Notes under the pieces: generated by a model
Databases searched by the model: none
Told to the model about the DNA's origin: nothing
What the model saw: the letters and a program-made list of their open reading frames with translations, nothing else
Shown here: positions 16,285-25,301 of the stretch, one piece after another
Layout: each line of letters opens with the position of its first letter
Position numbering within the stretch: position 1 is the first letter of the stretch
Program-made: the position numbers and the translations under genes
Assembly (NCBI GenBank): GCA_947455455.1
Contig: CANGOE010000002.1
Span: forward strand, 1-64,000
DNA: 64,000 bases
Source of the DNA: Hyphomicrobiales bacterium
GTDB taxonomy: Bacteria; Pseudomonadota; Alphaproteobacteria; Rhizobiales; Beijerinckiaceae
Direction: 5' to 3'

Positions 16285-18744
16285 ATGGGCAAGATCGATG
16301 ATGTCGACACCATGCAAGAAACCTCGGAATTGACCAGTTCCAAAGGCATCCATTTCACCCAAACCCCGATCCCCGGCCTGACATTCGGACGCATCAAAGC
16401 CCCCGGCACCCATGCGCCGGAAGCTGAAGCCCCGATCAACCCCGCTATGACCGGGCACAAGACCATCAGTATCTTGATGTCCACCTATGCGGCTGAAAAG
16501 GCGACACATCTGGCCCAATCGCTCGAGAGTGTCTTTGCCCAGACCCTGCCCCCCAACCAGCTTGTTCTGGTGCTTGACGGCCCGATCCCGCCAGACCAGC
16601 GCAACGTGATCCGCCGCTATGAAAGCGACCCGCGCATTGCCACCGTTACCCTTGTCAATCTTCCGGAGAATGGCGGGCTGGCCAAAGCCATGAATGCGGG
16701 ATTGATGGCCTGCACCGGCGATTATATCGCCCGCATGGACTCCGATGACATCTGCCTGCCGGACCGCCTGAAACTGCAGGCCACCTATCTGCAAAACCAT
16801 CCCGATATCGACCTTGTCTCGTCATGGGCCGAGGAGTTTTTTCCCGGCGACCAACCGTCCAAGGTCAAGGTATCACCGGTCAATCATGAGCATGTGTCGC
16901 AAGCCCTGCGCTGGCGCAATGTGATCATCCATCCCACCATCATGGTCAAAGCGACTGCTTTGAGGGCGCTGGACGGCTATAGGAGCCGCTTTGCCTATCT
17001 GGAAGATTACGATCTGTTCATGCGGCTGGTCCAATCCGGCTACAAAATCCACGTTTTACCGAAAATCCTGTTGAAGGTCCGCACCAGCCTTGATCTTTAT
17101 GGCCGCCGTGGCGGGTTAAACTATTGCCTGACCGAAATGTCGTTCCGGTTTGAATGTTGGAAACGGGGTTTTCTCAAAACCCATGAATTTCTGACCACAA
17201 CCGGACTCTACATGCTGTTCCGGATGCTATCGGGTCCTTTGCGGCAATATGCCTATTCCATTGCCCGCACCGGCCTGTCCGAGCCCAAAAGCCACAATGA
17301 CAATGTGTCCCCTACCCCTTGGCTACAGCCCGATCGCTGGCGTGCATGGGCCATTCCGCCGGTCAAGGCCACACAGGCCAAAGTGATGGACCTGCTGGGA
17401 CTGGTCGAAACCAAATCGAAAAAGAACCGCTACACCCGATTTGCAACCGGCTTCAGCATCGTGATGCTGTGTGTGGCTCTGGCCTGGCCGATGTTGCCGC
17501 GCCGCTATGCCACAACCTCGTCGGTCATCCTGCACCAGACCGAGCAGGAGGATGCACAGGTCGGTTTGCGGCAAGGTATTCTGGATGACGGCGCGATCCA
17601 GTCGGAAATCGACCGCCTGTCCTCACCCGTTATCATCCATCGCGTGATCAACCAGCTCGGTCTGCTGGAGGACAAGGCGTTCCATCACGGCGGCCTGTTC
17701 TGGAGCAAAGCAGAACCCGTACAGGTGATGGAAGCCCTGCGCGAGCGCATTTCAGTGGTCCGCGAGCGGCGATCCTATACGTTGAAGGTCAATTTCTGGC
17801 ACCCCGACCCCGTTTATGCCGCCAAAATTACCAATGCACTGGTTTCGACCTATCTCGAAGACCAGATTGCCCGCAAGCAGGAGGGCATCCAGGCCCAAAC
17901 GCGCAGGCTGGAAGAACGCGTCGCCCAACTGCAGGCCAGCTATCAAGCGGCCCAAATCGGTGTACGTGATTTCATGGCCTTGAACGGTATCAGTGACCGG
18001 GCCGACGGGTCCGATTTGCAAGGCCAGCTCAATTCGCTCAGCACTGAACTGGCACAAGCCCGCGCCCGCAGTATCGAGTCACAGGTCCGCGCCGAAGCGC
18101 TCGGCCAGATGCAATGGGCCGGCACTTTGCTCAATGCCCCCGAAGTGGTGGCATCCCAACAGGTGCAACGGGCGCGTGACATGCTGGCAGTCGTCTATGC
18201 CAAGCCTGCGGCTTTGGCGACAGAGACCAGCAGTCTCAAATCAACCATCGAAGATGAAGCCGTCCGCATCATCAGCACGGCTGAACACGAGGCCAAAATC
18301 TGGCAGACCCGCAAGGAGCGGTTGCAAAACGAGATCGAAACCGTCCGGGCCGAAATGGTGACGCGCCGGATCAACGAAATGCATCTTGATGAATTGCGAC
18401 GCACCGCCCAATCGAACGAAACCTCCCTCAACGAGACGTTGGCCAAGCTCAACAACCAGCTTGGACGCACCAGAGCCATGCAACCCGATGCCGATATTGT
18501 GGCCGTGGCCGAAGAACCCTTGAAGCCTGCCACTCCCAATGGCTGGATGGCCCTGATCGGCACGCTGTTTGTCGCCTCAGCCGCGGGAGGCTTGGCCGCA
18601 ATGCGCCCAAGGGCTTTTGCCCGCTCGTTGCGCCGCACAGCCATGGCATTGCGCAAAGGGGGCAAAGCGATCAATCCCGCTCTCGATCCCGACGGCGCGA
18701 TCCCACCCGCGACATGCCACTCAAATCGGGAGCAAACGGCATGA
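16285..18744 (+). CDS. Fusion of a GT2 glycosyltransferase and a Wzz-type chain-length protein
   Basis: An 819-residue fused protein. Residues about 58-290 are a family 2 glycosyltransferase: ISILMSTYAAEKATHL, the metal-binding MDSDD at 151-155, and FAYLEDYDLFMRL at 237-248. After a linker, residues about 387-405 form a membrane helix. A periplasmic stretch with coiled-coil character follows (about 520-720), then a proline motif (EEPLKPATPNGW) and a second helix at about 754-773. The last part is the layout of Wzz/GumC polysaccharide co-polymerases. The two activities are normally separate. No Wzc-type kinase domain (Walker A, Tyr tail) follows the second helix; the tail is short and basic. 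The protein would add a sugar on the cytoplasmic face and help set chain length. It overlaps the GT4 gene by 4 bp. Confidence 0.85.
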   Translation: MGKIDDVDTMQETSELTSSKGIHFTQTPIPGLTFGRIKAPGTHAPEAEAPINPAMTGHKTISILMSTYAAEKATHLAQSLESVFAQTLPPNQLVLVLDGPIPPDQRNVIRRYESDPRIATVTLVNLPENGGLAKAMNAGLMACTGDYIARMDSDDICLPDRLKLQATYLQNHPDIDLVSSWAEEFFPGDQPSKVKVSPVNHEHVSQALRWRNVIIHPTIMVKATALRALDGYRSRFAYLEDYDLFMRLVQSGYKIHVLPKILLKVRTSLDLYGRRGGLNYCLTEMSFRFECWKRGFLKTHEFLTTTGLYMLFRMLSGPLRQYAYSIARTGLSEPKSHNDNVSPTPWLQPDRWRAWAIPPVKATQAKVMDLLGLVETKSKKNRYTRFATGFSIVMLCVALAWPMLPRRYATTSSVILHQTEQEDAQVGLRQGILDDGAIQSEIDRLSSPVIIHRVINQLGLLEDKAFHHGGLFWSKAEPVQVMEALRERISVVRERRSYTLKVNFWHPDPVYAAKITNALVSTYLEDQIARKQEGIQAQTRRLEERVAQLQASYQAAQIGVRDFMALNGISDRADGSDLQGQLNSLSTELAQARARSIESQVRAEALGQMQWAGTLLNAPEVVASQQVQRARDMLAVVYAKPAALATETSSLKSTIEDEAVRIISTAEHEAKIWQTRKERLQNEIETVRAEMVTRRINEMHLDELRRTAQSNETSLNETLAKLNNQLGRTRAMQPDADIVAVAEEPLKPATPNGWMALIGTLFVASAAGGLAAMRPRAFARSLRRTAMALRKGGKAINPALDPDGAIPPATCHSNREQTA

Positions 18745-19967
18745 CCGAATGCATGGACACCGAAGTGGCCCGCTCTTTCCAATCCCTGCTGGCTGAACCC
18801 CGTCACCGCCTGCGCGTTCTGTTCTGGCATTGGGGGCGCGGCGGGGCGGGTTCGAAATTCACCTTCGAACTGGTGCGCGCCGCCCAACAGATCGGGGACA
18901 TCGATTGCTATGTATCGGCGGTGGCCGATTGCGAATTGGCGGATCTGGTCCGGTCCCTCGGCGAGCCTTTGCCGCTGTGCGAAATCACAACCTTCAAAGG
19001 CAACAAAGCGACCATGACGGGCAAACTGGCCGCGCTTTACGGGCTGACAGGGCTGGCGCAGATCGGCCAGCAATTCAAGGAATTTATCGCCCGACACCAG
19101 ATCGATCTGGTGGTCTGCACCATGCCTGCCATCTGGGATGCGGCCGTGTTCGGGGTGATCCGCACCATGCAACTGCCTTTCATTCTGGTGGTGCATGATG
19201 CCACGCCGCATCCCGGCGACAGCTATCCGCTCCGCCACCTCACCATGCGCCGCGAAATGGTGGCCGCTGACGGGCTGATCGTGCTGTCCGACCATGTCAA
19301 ACAGCAAGTGATGGCCCGACACGCCATTTCCGCAGACCGGATCTGGACCTTGCCGCATGGGGCGTTTGAATTCGGCGTGAAAATGCAACGTCATCTGGAT
19401 CACAGCCGCCCGACCCGCCTGCTGTTTTTGGGCCGGATCGTGGCCTATAAGGGGCTTGATCTGTTGCTTGGGGCCTATCGGCTTTTGCAACAGCAAGGGG
19501 CCAATGTCTCACTGGAAGTGATGGGATCGGGCGATATCAGCCCCTATGCCGAACAATTGGACGGATTGTCCGGCGTCACCCTGATCAATCAATGGGTCGA
19601 CGAGGCCGATATCGGTGCCGCGCTGGCGCGCAATGATGTGATGGTCATGCCCTATCGCGAGGCCAGCCAATCGGGCGTTGCCGCATCGGCGGCAACCGCA
19701 GGCATGCCGATGGTGGCCACACCCGTAGGCGGCTTGACCGAACAGATCATCGACGGCACGACCGGCGTGATCGCGCCCACCGCCTGCGCGAATGGCGTGG
19801 CAACAGCCATCCGCCGTTTGATCGACGACCACGCACTCTATGCCCACTGCTCGGCTGGCGCGATGGCCTATGCCGAACAGGAACTGGGCTGGGGACCGAT
19901 TGCCCAGCGCATGGGTGCAATTGCGCGCGATGTCGTGTCCCGCAAACTGATTGCGGAATACGAATAA
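18741..19967 (+). CDS. Glycosyltransferase family 4
   Basis: A 408-residue GT-B fold glycosyltransferase. The C-terminal nucleotide-sugar domain shows TRLLFLGRIVAYKGLDLLL, then VMPYREASQSGVAASAATAG (the E-x7-E-like region of GT4) and MVATPVGGLTEQI. The N-terminal domain has FWHWGRGGAGSKFTFELVRA. It likely adds an internal sugar of the repeat unit in the cytoplasm. ATG at 18741 overlaps the stop of the GT2-Wzz gene as ATGA and is preferred to 18714. The following gene starts on the last base of its stop (TAATG), so the operon is translationally coupled throughout. Confidence 0.9.
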   Translation: MTECMDTEVARSFQSLLAEPRHRLRVLFWHWGRGGAGSKFTFELVRAAQQIGDIDCYVSAVADCELADLVRSLGEPLPLCEITTFKGNKATMTGKLAALYGLTGLAQIGQQFKEFIARHQIDLVVCTMPAIWDAAVFGVIRTMQLPFILVVHDATPHPGDSYPLRHLTMRREMVAADGLIVLSDHVKQQVMARHAISADRIWTLPHGAFEFGVKMQRHLDHSRPTRLLFLGRIVAYKGLDLLLGAYRLLQQQGANVSLEVMGSGDISPYAEQLDGLSGVTLINQWVDEADIGAALARNDVMVMPYREASQSGVAASAATAGMPMVATPVGGLTEQIIDGTTGVIAPTACANGVATAIRRLIDDHALYAHCSAGAMAYAEQELGWGPIAQRMGAIARDVVSRKLIAEYE

Positions 19968-22126
19968 TGTCCGCGCTCGGCACCCCTCAATCGGCCATCG
20001 GACCGGGTGCGGCCACCCTGTTGCCGGGCTGGCTGTTCCGCCCTGCCGGTTTCGGTCTCTTGACAACGGGACTGACACTGGCCGGTGCCGGAACCTCCTT
20101 GCTTGCACCGTTATTGCTCGATCCGGTCGGGTTCGGAGCCTTTGCACTGGTCTCGACCGTATTACAGCTTCTGGCCGCCTGTGATCTCGGCATGTCCCAA
20201 CTGGCTGACCGCCGCATGGTGCAGGAGGCCTCCAACCCTGTGGCCCGCGAGAACGGGCAGGATGACATTCTGGCCCTGCGCTGGTGTGTCGCGCTGGTGA
20301 CTGCGGGGGTGATCGCGCCACTGGCGGTTGCAACTGTCTGGTGGACCCATGCCTTGCCGCCACTGGCAACAGGTTGCGCCATTGTCGCCGCCGCCGCCTT
20401 CATGGCCAATAATGGTCTGGTCTCGTTCTACCGCACCAACGCACAGCCGCAGGCCTTCATCCGCACAGCCCTGCTGATGCAATTCGGGATGACCTTGCCG
20501 CGTTTGGCCGGCCTGATGCTGGGCGGTGTCAGCGGTTGTTTTGCGGCTCTGGCCGTGTGGTATCTCGGTCTGGCCGCCCTTGTGGTGCGTCCGCAACCGT
20601 TGCGCGGTGCGCGTCTGATCCAGACGCTGAAAGCCGGATTGCCCCTGTTCGCCTTTAACGGCTTATGGCTGGTCTATCTGGTCGCGGGCCGCTGGATTTC
20701 GTGGAGCCTGTCGGCCAATGGGACCGAATTCGGCCTGCTGGCCTTCGGATCGAGTTTCGTCCTGATCGGGACCGGCCTGATCGCCAATATCAGCCAGATG
20801 CGCTATCCGCAGATTTTGCGGGCCGCCAGCCAATCCCTGCCGCAAGCCAGCCGCATGATGGCGCGGGATCTGTTGATCCTGAGCCTGCTGGTCACAGGCG
20901 TGACAGGTGTGGCCATTGCCTATGCCGATCCGCTGATCGAACGGTTGTTTCCCCATTATTATCCGGCTCTGGCCGCCAGTCTGGCTGTTTCCTTGTCGGG
21001 TCTGCCCCTCGCCCTTGTCGGCTGGACCCTGCCGCTGACCATGAGCCTGTCGCGCCATATCCTGCGCGATGCGGCTATCCTTTTTTTGCCCGTATTGGTC
21101 TGCCTCGTGCCGATGATGGCGCTGGGGCAACGTCTGGGTGGTATTGAAGGGCAGGCCTGGGCCTTGGTGGCCAATGCCGCCCTGCTGGCTGGCGTGCAAC
21201 TGGCCCTCTTGGTGCGGATCGGTGTGTTCAGCCGTGTCTTGTGCCTGAATGTTCTGGTCCTGATGGGCCTGTTGCTGGTGATGATGACAGCCGGAGTTAC
21301 ACGCGCACGGACGGAGCCCGCAAAGCCCTATCACCGCCCCGAAACGAGCCGATTGACCTTCGAGGATGATTTCAAAACCCTCAGCCTGTGGGATGGCCAT
21401 ACGGGCCACTGGTTACCGCATTTCCCCGATGGCCGCCGCACGATCGTCACCAATAAAGAGCGGGAATTTTACATCGACCCGCGCTCGGACGACCCCTTGA
21501 GCCACTATGATCCCTTCAGCGTGGGTGACGGCCTGTCCATCTCTGCACGTCCGCTTCAGCGGCAGGACAAACGGCTGGCATTGGGGCTCGATTATGCCTC
21601 AGGCATGCTCTATAGCCAGCCCGCTTTCCAGCAAACCTATGGCTATTTCGAAATCCGCGCCAAAATGCCGCGCGGTCGCGGTTTGTGGCCTGCCTTCTGG
21701 CTCGTTCCGGCCGATCAGTCGTGGCCGCCGGAAATCGATGTGTTCGAAGTGCATGGCCACCTGCTCGAGGGCTATTGGGCGACGGTGCATATGACACCGC
21801 AAGCCAACCGCTTCACCCATCGCTGGCAGGACAAGCTCAGCGAAACCTCGCAATTCCGCATCCATACGCCCGATCTGTCGCTCGATTTCCATGATTACGG
21901 GGTGGAATGGAACCCAAAGGAGATCATCTGGACCTTTGACGGCCAGCAGGTCGCCCAAATCCCGACACCGGCGGAATTACACAAACCGATGAGCATGATC
22001 GTCAATCTGGCCGTCGGCGGCACATGGCCGGGGCCTCCCGATGCCTCCACAGTCTTTCCCTCGGCCCTGCAGGTTCAACACATCCGCGCTTACCAATTCA
22101 ACACTGACCAAGAGGTGCCACAATGA
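19967..22126 (+). CDS. Fusion of a Wzx-type flippase and a GH16 glycanase
   Basis: A 719-residue fused protein. Residues 1-420 contain about twelve hydrophobic segments and read like a Wzx/MATE-like polysaccharide flippase. A thirteenth helix (about 424-443, LNVLVLMGLLLVMMTAG) follows. Residues about 460-712 are a complete glycoside hydrolase family 16 domain with the catalytic PPEIDVFEVHG (two Glu, 589 and 594), GYFEIRAKMPRGRGLWPAFW before it and FHDYGVEWNPKEI after it. With a cytoplasmic C terminus for the twelve-helix core, the extra helix would put the hydrolase in the periplasm. GH16 enzymes such as ExoK cut beta-glucans and are usually separate secreted proteins, so this one may trim or release polymer at the export site. 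It starts on the TAATG junction and overlaps the next gene by 4 bp. Confidence 0.87.
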   Translation: MSALGTPQSAIGPGAATLLPGWLFRPAGFGLLTTGLTLAGAGTSLLAPLLLDPVGFGAFALVSTVLQLLAACDLGMSQLADRRMVQEASNPVARENGQDDILALRWCVALVTAGVIAPLAVATVWWTHALPPLATGCAIVAAAAFMANNGLVSFYRTNAQPQAFIRTALLMQFGMTLPRLAGLMLGGVSGCFAALAVWYLGLAALVVRPQPLRGARLIQTLKAGLPLFAFNGLWLVYLVAGRWISWSLSANGTEFGLLAFGSSFVLIGTGLIANISQMRYPQILRAASQSLPQASRMMARDLLILSLLVTGVTGVAIAYADPLIERLFPHYYPALAASLAVSLSGLPLALVGWTLPLTMSLSRHILRDAAILFLPVLVCLVPMMALGQRLGGIEGQAWALVANAALLAGVQLALLVRIGVFSRVLCLNVLVLMGLLLVMMTAGVTRARTEPAKPYHRPETSRLTFEDDFKTLSLWDGHTGHWLPHFPDGRRTIVTNKEREFYIDPRSDDPLSHYDPFSVGDGLSISARPLQRQDKRLALGLDYASGMLYSQPAFQQTYGYFEIRAKMPRGRGLWPAFWLVPADQSWPPEIDVFEVHGHLLEGYWATVHMTPQANRFTHRWQDKLSETSQFRIHTPDLSLDFHDYGVEWNPKEIIWTFDGQQVAQIPTPAELHKPMSMIVNLAVGGTWPGPPDASTVFPSALQVQHIRAYQFNTDQEVPQ

Positions 22127-23364
22127 TGACTTTCACACGCTCCACCGCCAAAAAAGCCCTGCTCTGGTCACTGGTCTGTGTGATAGGGGGGACATTGACC
22201 GGACCCGCACCGCTGAAAGCCGCACCGACCAACTATCGGCTGGATACCGGTGATATCATCGACATCGATATCTATGGCATTGCCGAATTCAAACGCCGTG
22301 CCACCGTCAATGTCGATGGCGATCTGGCCCTGCCCTTTATCGGGGCGTTGCATGTATCGGGCCTGTCACTGGCCGAATTGCGCCAGTCGATTGTGACCAA
22401 TCTGATGCAGTTGCAGGTGATCCAGAACCCGCAAGTGACGGTGGAAATTGCCGAGCACCGCCCCTTCTATATCAGCGGCGATGTGTCCCGCCCCGGCGCG
22501 ATCCCCTATCGCAAAGGATTGGCCGTACGTCACGCCATCGCGCTGGCCGGCGGGTTCGACGTGGTGCATTTTCGCACCGACAATCCCTTGATGGTCACCC
22601 CCGAATTACGGGCCCGCCAGCAGTCGCAATGGCTGGATCTGGTCAAAATCGAAGCTCGTGCCGCCAGCATCGAGGCCGAACTGGCAGACCGGACCAGCTT
22701 CGATCTGCCCGCGTCCTCCCTGCCTCCGCATGTCGCTCCATCGGTGGTGGTAGACATTGTACAGGCCGAACAACGCGCCCTCAAAGCCCGCTTGCAGGAA
22801 TGGACCATGCGCGTCTCGTTCCAGCAGGACCGGATCAACCAGATCAAAAGCAATATGGCCGATCTCTCGCTCGGATTACTCCAACAAAGCGAAGCCTTGA
22901 CCTATCAGGCCACAGCCGTTGAGCGCGTCGCCGACAATGTCGCCAAGGGGATCACACCCGTCAATCGCGGAGCCGAGGAGCGGAGGGGTCTGGCGCAGAT
23001 CAAGGCCCAGGAAATTGAAAACCGCTCGAAACTGGCCCAAGCCCAAGCCGAATTTGCCAGTGCCGAACGTGAATTCGACCGGATGAAGGGCGAGCGGACC
23101 TCCGATCTCAATCACGCTTTCGAGGAGGTCACCATCACCCGTGAAAAGGTCCGGCTGGAGCTGAAAGCCACACAAGAAAAACTGCTTTATGCGGGGGCTG
23201 TCAAATCGCAGATGGGCCGCGATGCGACACCCGACATCCTCATCTATCGGGTGGTCAACGGCACAACGACCATGATGACAGCCGATCCCGATACGCAGAT
23301 CCAACCCGGCGATCTGCTCGATGTGATGATCAATCATAAGGCCGCCAGCGCCAATACCCAATAG
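22123..23364 (+). CDS. Polysaccharide export protein, Wza/ExoF type
   Basis: A 413-residue periplasmic or outer-membrane exporter. It has a signal sequence (about residues 1-33), a Poly_export domain (YRLDTGDIIDIDIYGIAEFK), a SLBB-like stretch (RPFYISGDVSRPGAIPYRKG), then a long helical, coiled-coil-like region (about 205-365) and a C-terminal return (QPGDLLDVMI). This matches ExoF-like proteins, which are longer than the short GumB type. There is no lipobox Cys after the signal sequence, unlike Wza of E. coli. It would carry the polymer through the periplasm to the outer membrane in partnership with the Wzz part of the GT2-Wzz fusion. Confidence 0.87.
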   Translation: MMTFTRSTAKKALLWSLVCVIGGTLTGPAPLKAAPTNYRLDTGDIIDIDIYGIAEFKRRATVNVDGDLALPFIGALHVSGLSLAELRQSIVTNLMQLQVIQNPQVTVEIAEHRPFYISGDVSRPGAIPYRKGLAVRHAIALAGGFDVVHFRTDNPLMVTPELRARQQSQWLDLVKIEARAASIEAELADRTSFDLPASSLPPHVAPSVVVDIVQAEQRALKARLQEWTMRVSFQQDRINQIKSNMADLSLGLLQQSEALTYQATAVERVADNVAKGITPVNRGAEERRGLAQIKAQEIENRSKLAQAQAEFASAEREFDRMKGERTSDLNHAFEEVTITREKVRLELKATQEKLLYAGAVKSQMGRDATPDILIYRVVNGTTTMMTADPDTQIQPGDLLDVMINHKAASANTQ

Positions 23365-23431
23365 CACCTGTCTCAATCCCTTGATGCCTCGGTCCCGATG
23401 CATCCCACTTTGCCTGCAGGAGCCAGCGCCT

Positions 23432-24841
23432 ATGTCCAAAACAACGCAGAATGTCCTGTCACTGGTGACAGCCCCTTTGCAGACATGGGGGTTGATCGGC
23501 CTGATCCTTGCGGCAGGCCTTGGCTGGCTTGTGAGTGTACTCCTGTTCGATCATATGGCCCTGCTGGTCCCGCTCGGCCTGTCGACGGCGGCTTTCGGGA
23601 TCTGGTTTCTGGTTCAAGCGGCTTCAGGCCGCATCTGGGCGCTGTCCTTGATGACCGCTTTTGCACTGATTGTGCCGAATATCAGTTTTATCGAACGCGA
23701 TTTGAGCGAATCCACCAATCTGGATGCCCAAAAGGGCTTGAAACTGGTGCTGTGGCTGGCGATGGGCCTTGTGGCGGCGGCACGCTGGCCGCATTACAAG
23801 CATCTGCTGGGCAATCGGCTTGTCGGCGCGTTTTTGCTGTTCAGCCTGCTGGCCTCGCTGTCAACCCTGTGGTCCCCGACACCGGCCTATACGGCGGCAG
23901 GCGGCCTGAGCCTTGTAGCCAGCCTGCTGTTTTGCTGTGCGATTGCCGCAGAATTGCCTGAGGAGCTTTTTTTCAAAACCATTGCGGCATCAATGATCCT
24001 TTATCTGGCTTTGAACGGGGTGGCGGGGTTGTTTCTGCCCAGCATATCATGGGCGCACTCGCTGGGGGATGAGGAGACTGCCCGATTGGCCGGTGTAGCC
24101 AGTCATCCAAATGTCTTGGCCAAAGAAATTGCCTCCTTCATCTGCCTTGCCATTCCTTTGGCCTTGGTCCGCGACAAACGGCGCTTGGCGATCGGGCTTG
24201 GGCTGGCCGGATTTATCGTGATTGCGCTGACGGGCAGTCGGACATCGCTGATTGCGATTGTCGCCGCTTTTGCCATTCCCGCTCTGTTTCAAACGCGCCA
24301 TGTCCTTGGCCCCATGGTCTGGGCGGGAACCCTTTTGGTGGGGACGTTCATGGTTCTGATGGCGACCGGCCTTGTGGCTTTGCCTGCCAATCTGTTGGCC
24401 AGCATGAGCAGAGGCGGTGACGGATCGGAAATTCTGACCATGACAGGCCGCACCGAATTATGGGGCTTTGTCTGGGACAAAATCCTGCAAGCGCCTTTGT
24501 TGGGACACGGCTTCAACACCGCCCAAACCGTGCTCAGCATTGATTGGTGGGGACAGCCGGATGCCGCCGTCGGCGCGCATAATATGTGGTTGCAGTCGTT
24601 GCTAACCCTCGGAATCGTCGGCACGATCCCCTTCACCTATTGGCATTTTGCGATTGCCAAACAAGGGGTCAACAGCACCCGGATGCTTTCAAGCCATATC
24701 GGCATTTACATTTTCTTTCTCGGTTTGGCCGAAGTCGGCATTGCCGCCCATCCGAGCATTCTGACCTATGCGGCCTTTCTGGCCATAGCCCGCGATGCAC
24801 AGGCCCATTCTCCCATGTCCATCGCCTCCCCCTCAGTGTGA
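23432..24841 (+). CDS. O-antigen-polymerase/ligase-like membrane protein (Wzy/ExoQ type)
   Basis: A 469-residue polytopic membrane protein with about a dozen hydrophobic segments. It has a loop with SHPNVLAKEIA and LTGSRTSLIAIVAA and a second with GRTELWGFVWDKILQAPLLGHGFN and GAHNMWLQSLLTLGIVGT. These are the hallmarks of the O-antigen ligase/polymerase superfamily. In this operon it is the best candidate for the polymerase joining repeat units in the periplasm. ATG at 23432 with AGGAG ten bases upstream is chosen over 23381. The gene is 67 bp after the export gene and 19 bp before the cupin gene. Confidence 0.87.
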   Translation: MSKTTQNVLSLVTAPLQTWGLIGLILAAGLGWLVSVLLFDHMALLVPLGLSTAAFGIWFLVQAASGRIWALSLMTAFALIVPNISFIERDLSESTNLDAQKGLKLVLWLAMGLVAAARWPHYKHLLGNRLVGAFLLFSLLASLSTLWSPTPAYTAAGGLSLVASLLFCCAIAAELPEELFFKTIAASMILYLALNGVAGLFLPSISWAHSLGDEETARLAGVASHPNVLAKEIASFICLAIPLALVRDKRRLAIGLGLAGFIVIALTGSRTSLIAIVAAFAIPALFQTRHVLGPMVWAGTLLVGTFMVLMATGLVALPANLLASMSRGGDGSEILTMTGRTELWGFVWDKILQAPLLGHGFNTAQTVLSIDWWGQPDAAVGAHNMWLQSLLTLGIVGTIPFTYWHFAIAKQGVNSTRMLSSHIGIYIFFLGLAEVGIAAHPSILTYAAFLAIARDAQAHSPMSIASPSV

Positions 24842-24860
24842 AACAAGGAGTCCTCCCGCC

Positions 24861-25238
24861 ATGGCGCAAGCGATCAGAACCAATCATTACACGCCTTTTG
24901 AAACCGGCATGCGTCCGTGGGGCTATTGGACCGTGCTCGATAGCGGAGCGGGCTTTTGCGTCAAAAAAATCAAGGTCAAACCCGGCCAGCGCCTGTCCCT
25001 GCAATATCACCACCACCGAAGCGAGCATTGGCTGGTCATCGAGGGAATCGCGAAGGTTGAAATCAACGGCCAGACAAGCGTGCTGGAAGCCCGCCACCAT
25101 GTGGAGATCCCGTTACTGGCCCGCCATCGGCTTTCCAATATCGGGCTGACCGATCTGGTCATACTGGAGTTGCAACAAGGCGACATTCTTGACGAGAGCG
25201 ACATCGTCCGCCTCGCGGATGACTACGCACGCAATTGA
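24861..25238 (+). CDS. Mannose-6-phosphate-isomerase-type cupin (single domain)
   Basis: A 125-residue cupin that matches the C-terminal domain of type II mannose-6-phosphate isomerase/GDP-mannose pyrophosphorylase: RPWGYWTVLDSGAGFCVKKI, then KPGQRLSLQYHHHRSEHWLVIEG with the metal-binding His residues and Glu, and IPLLARHRLSNIG. The nucleotidyltransferase half is absent, so this is a stand-alone isomerase-like domain. It probably supplies mannose-6-phosphate (and so GDP-mannose) to the polysaccharide, although free-standing cupins of this type may instead be regulatory. ATG at 24861 follows AAGGAG by ten bases; the 24795 start lies inside the polymerase gene. Confidence 0.83.
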   Translation: MAQAIRTNHYTPFETGMRPWGYWTVLDSGAGFCVKKIKVKPGQRLSLQYHHHRSEHWLVIEGIAKVEINGQTSVLEARHHVEIPLLARHRLSNIGLTDLVILELQQGDILDESDIVRLADDYARN

Positions 25239-25301
25239 ACCCCCGATTTCCAAGCCCAGTTTTCCAAGCTCCAGATTTCATAGCCATTGAAAGGAAAAAC
25301 C

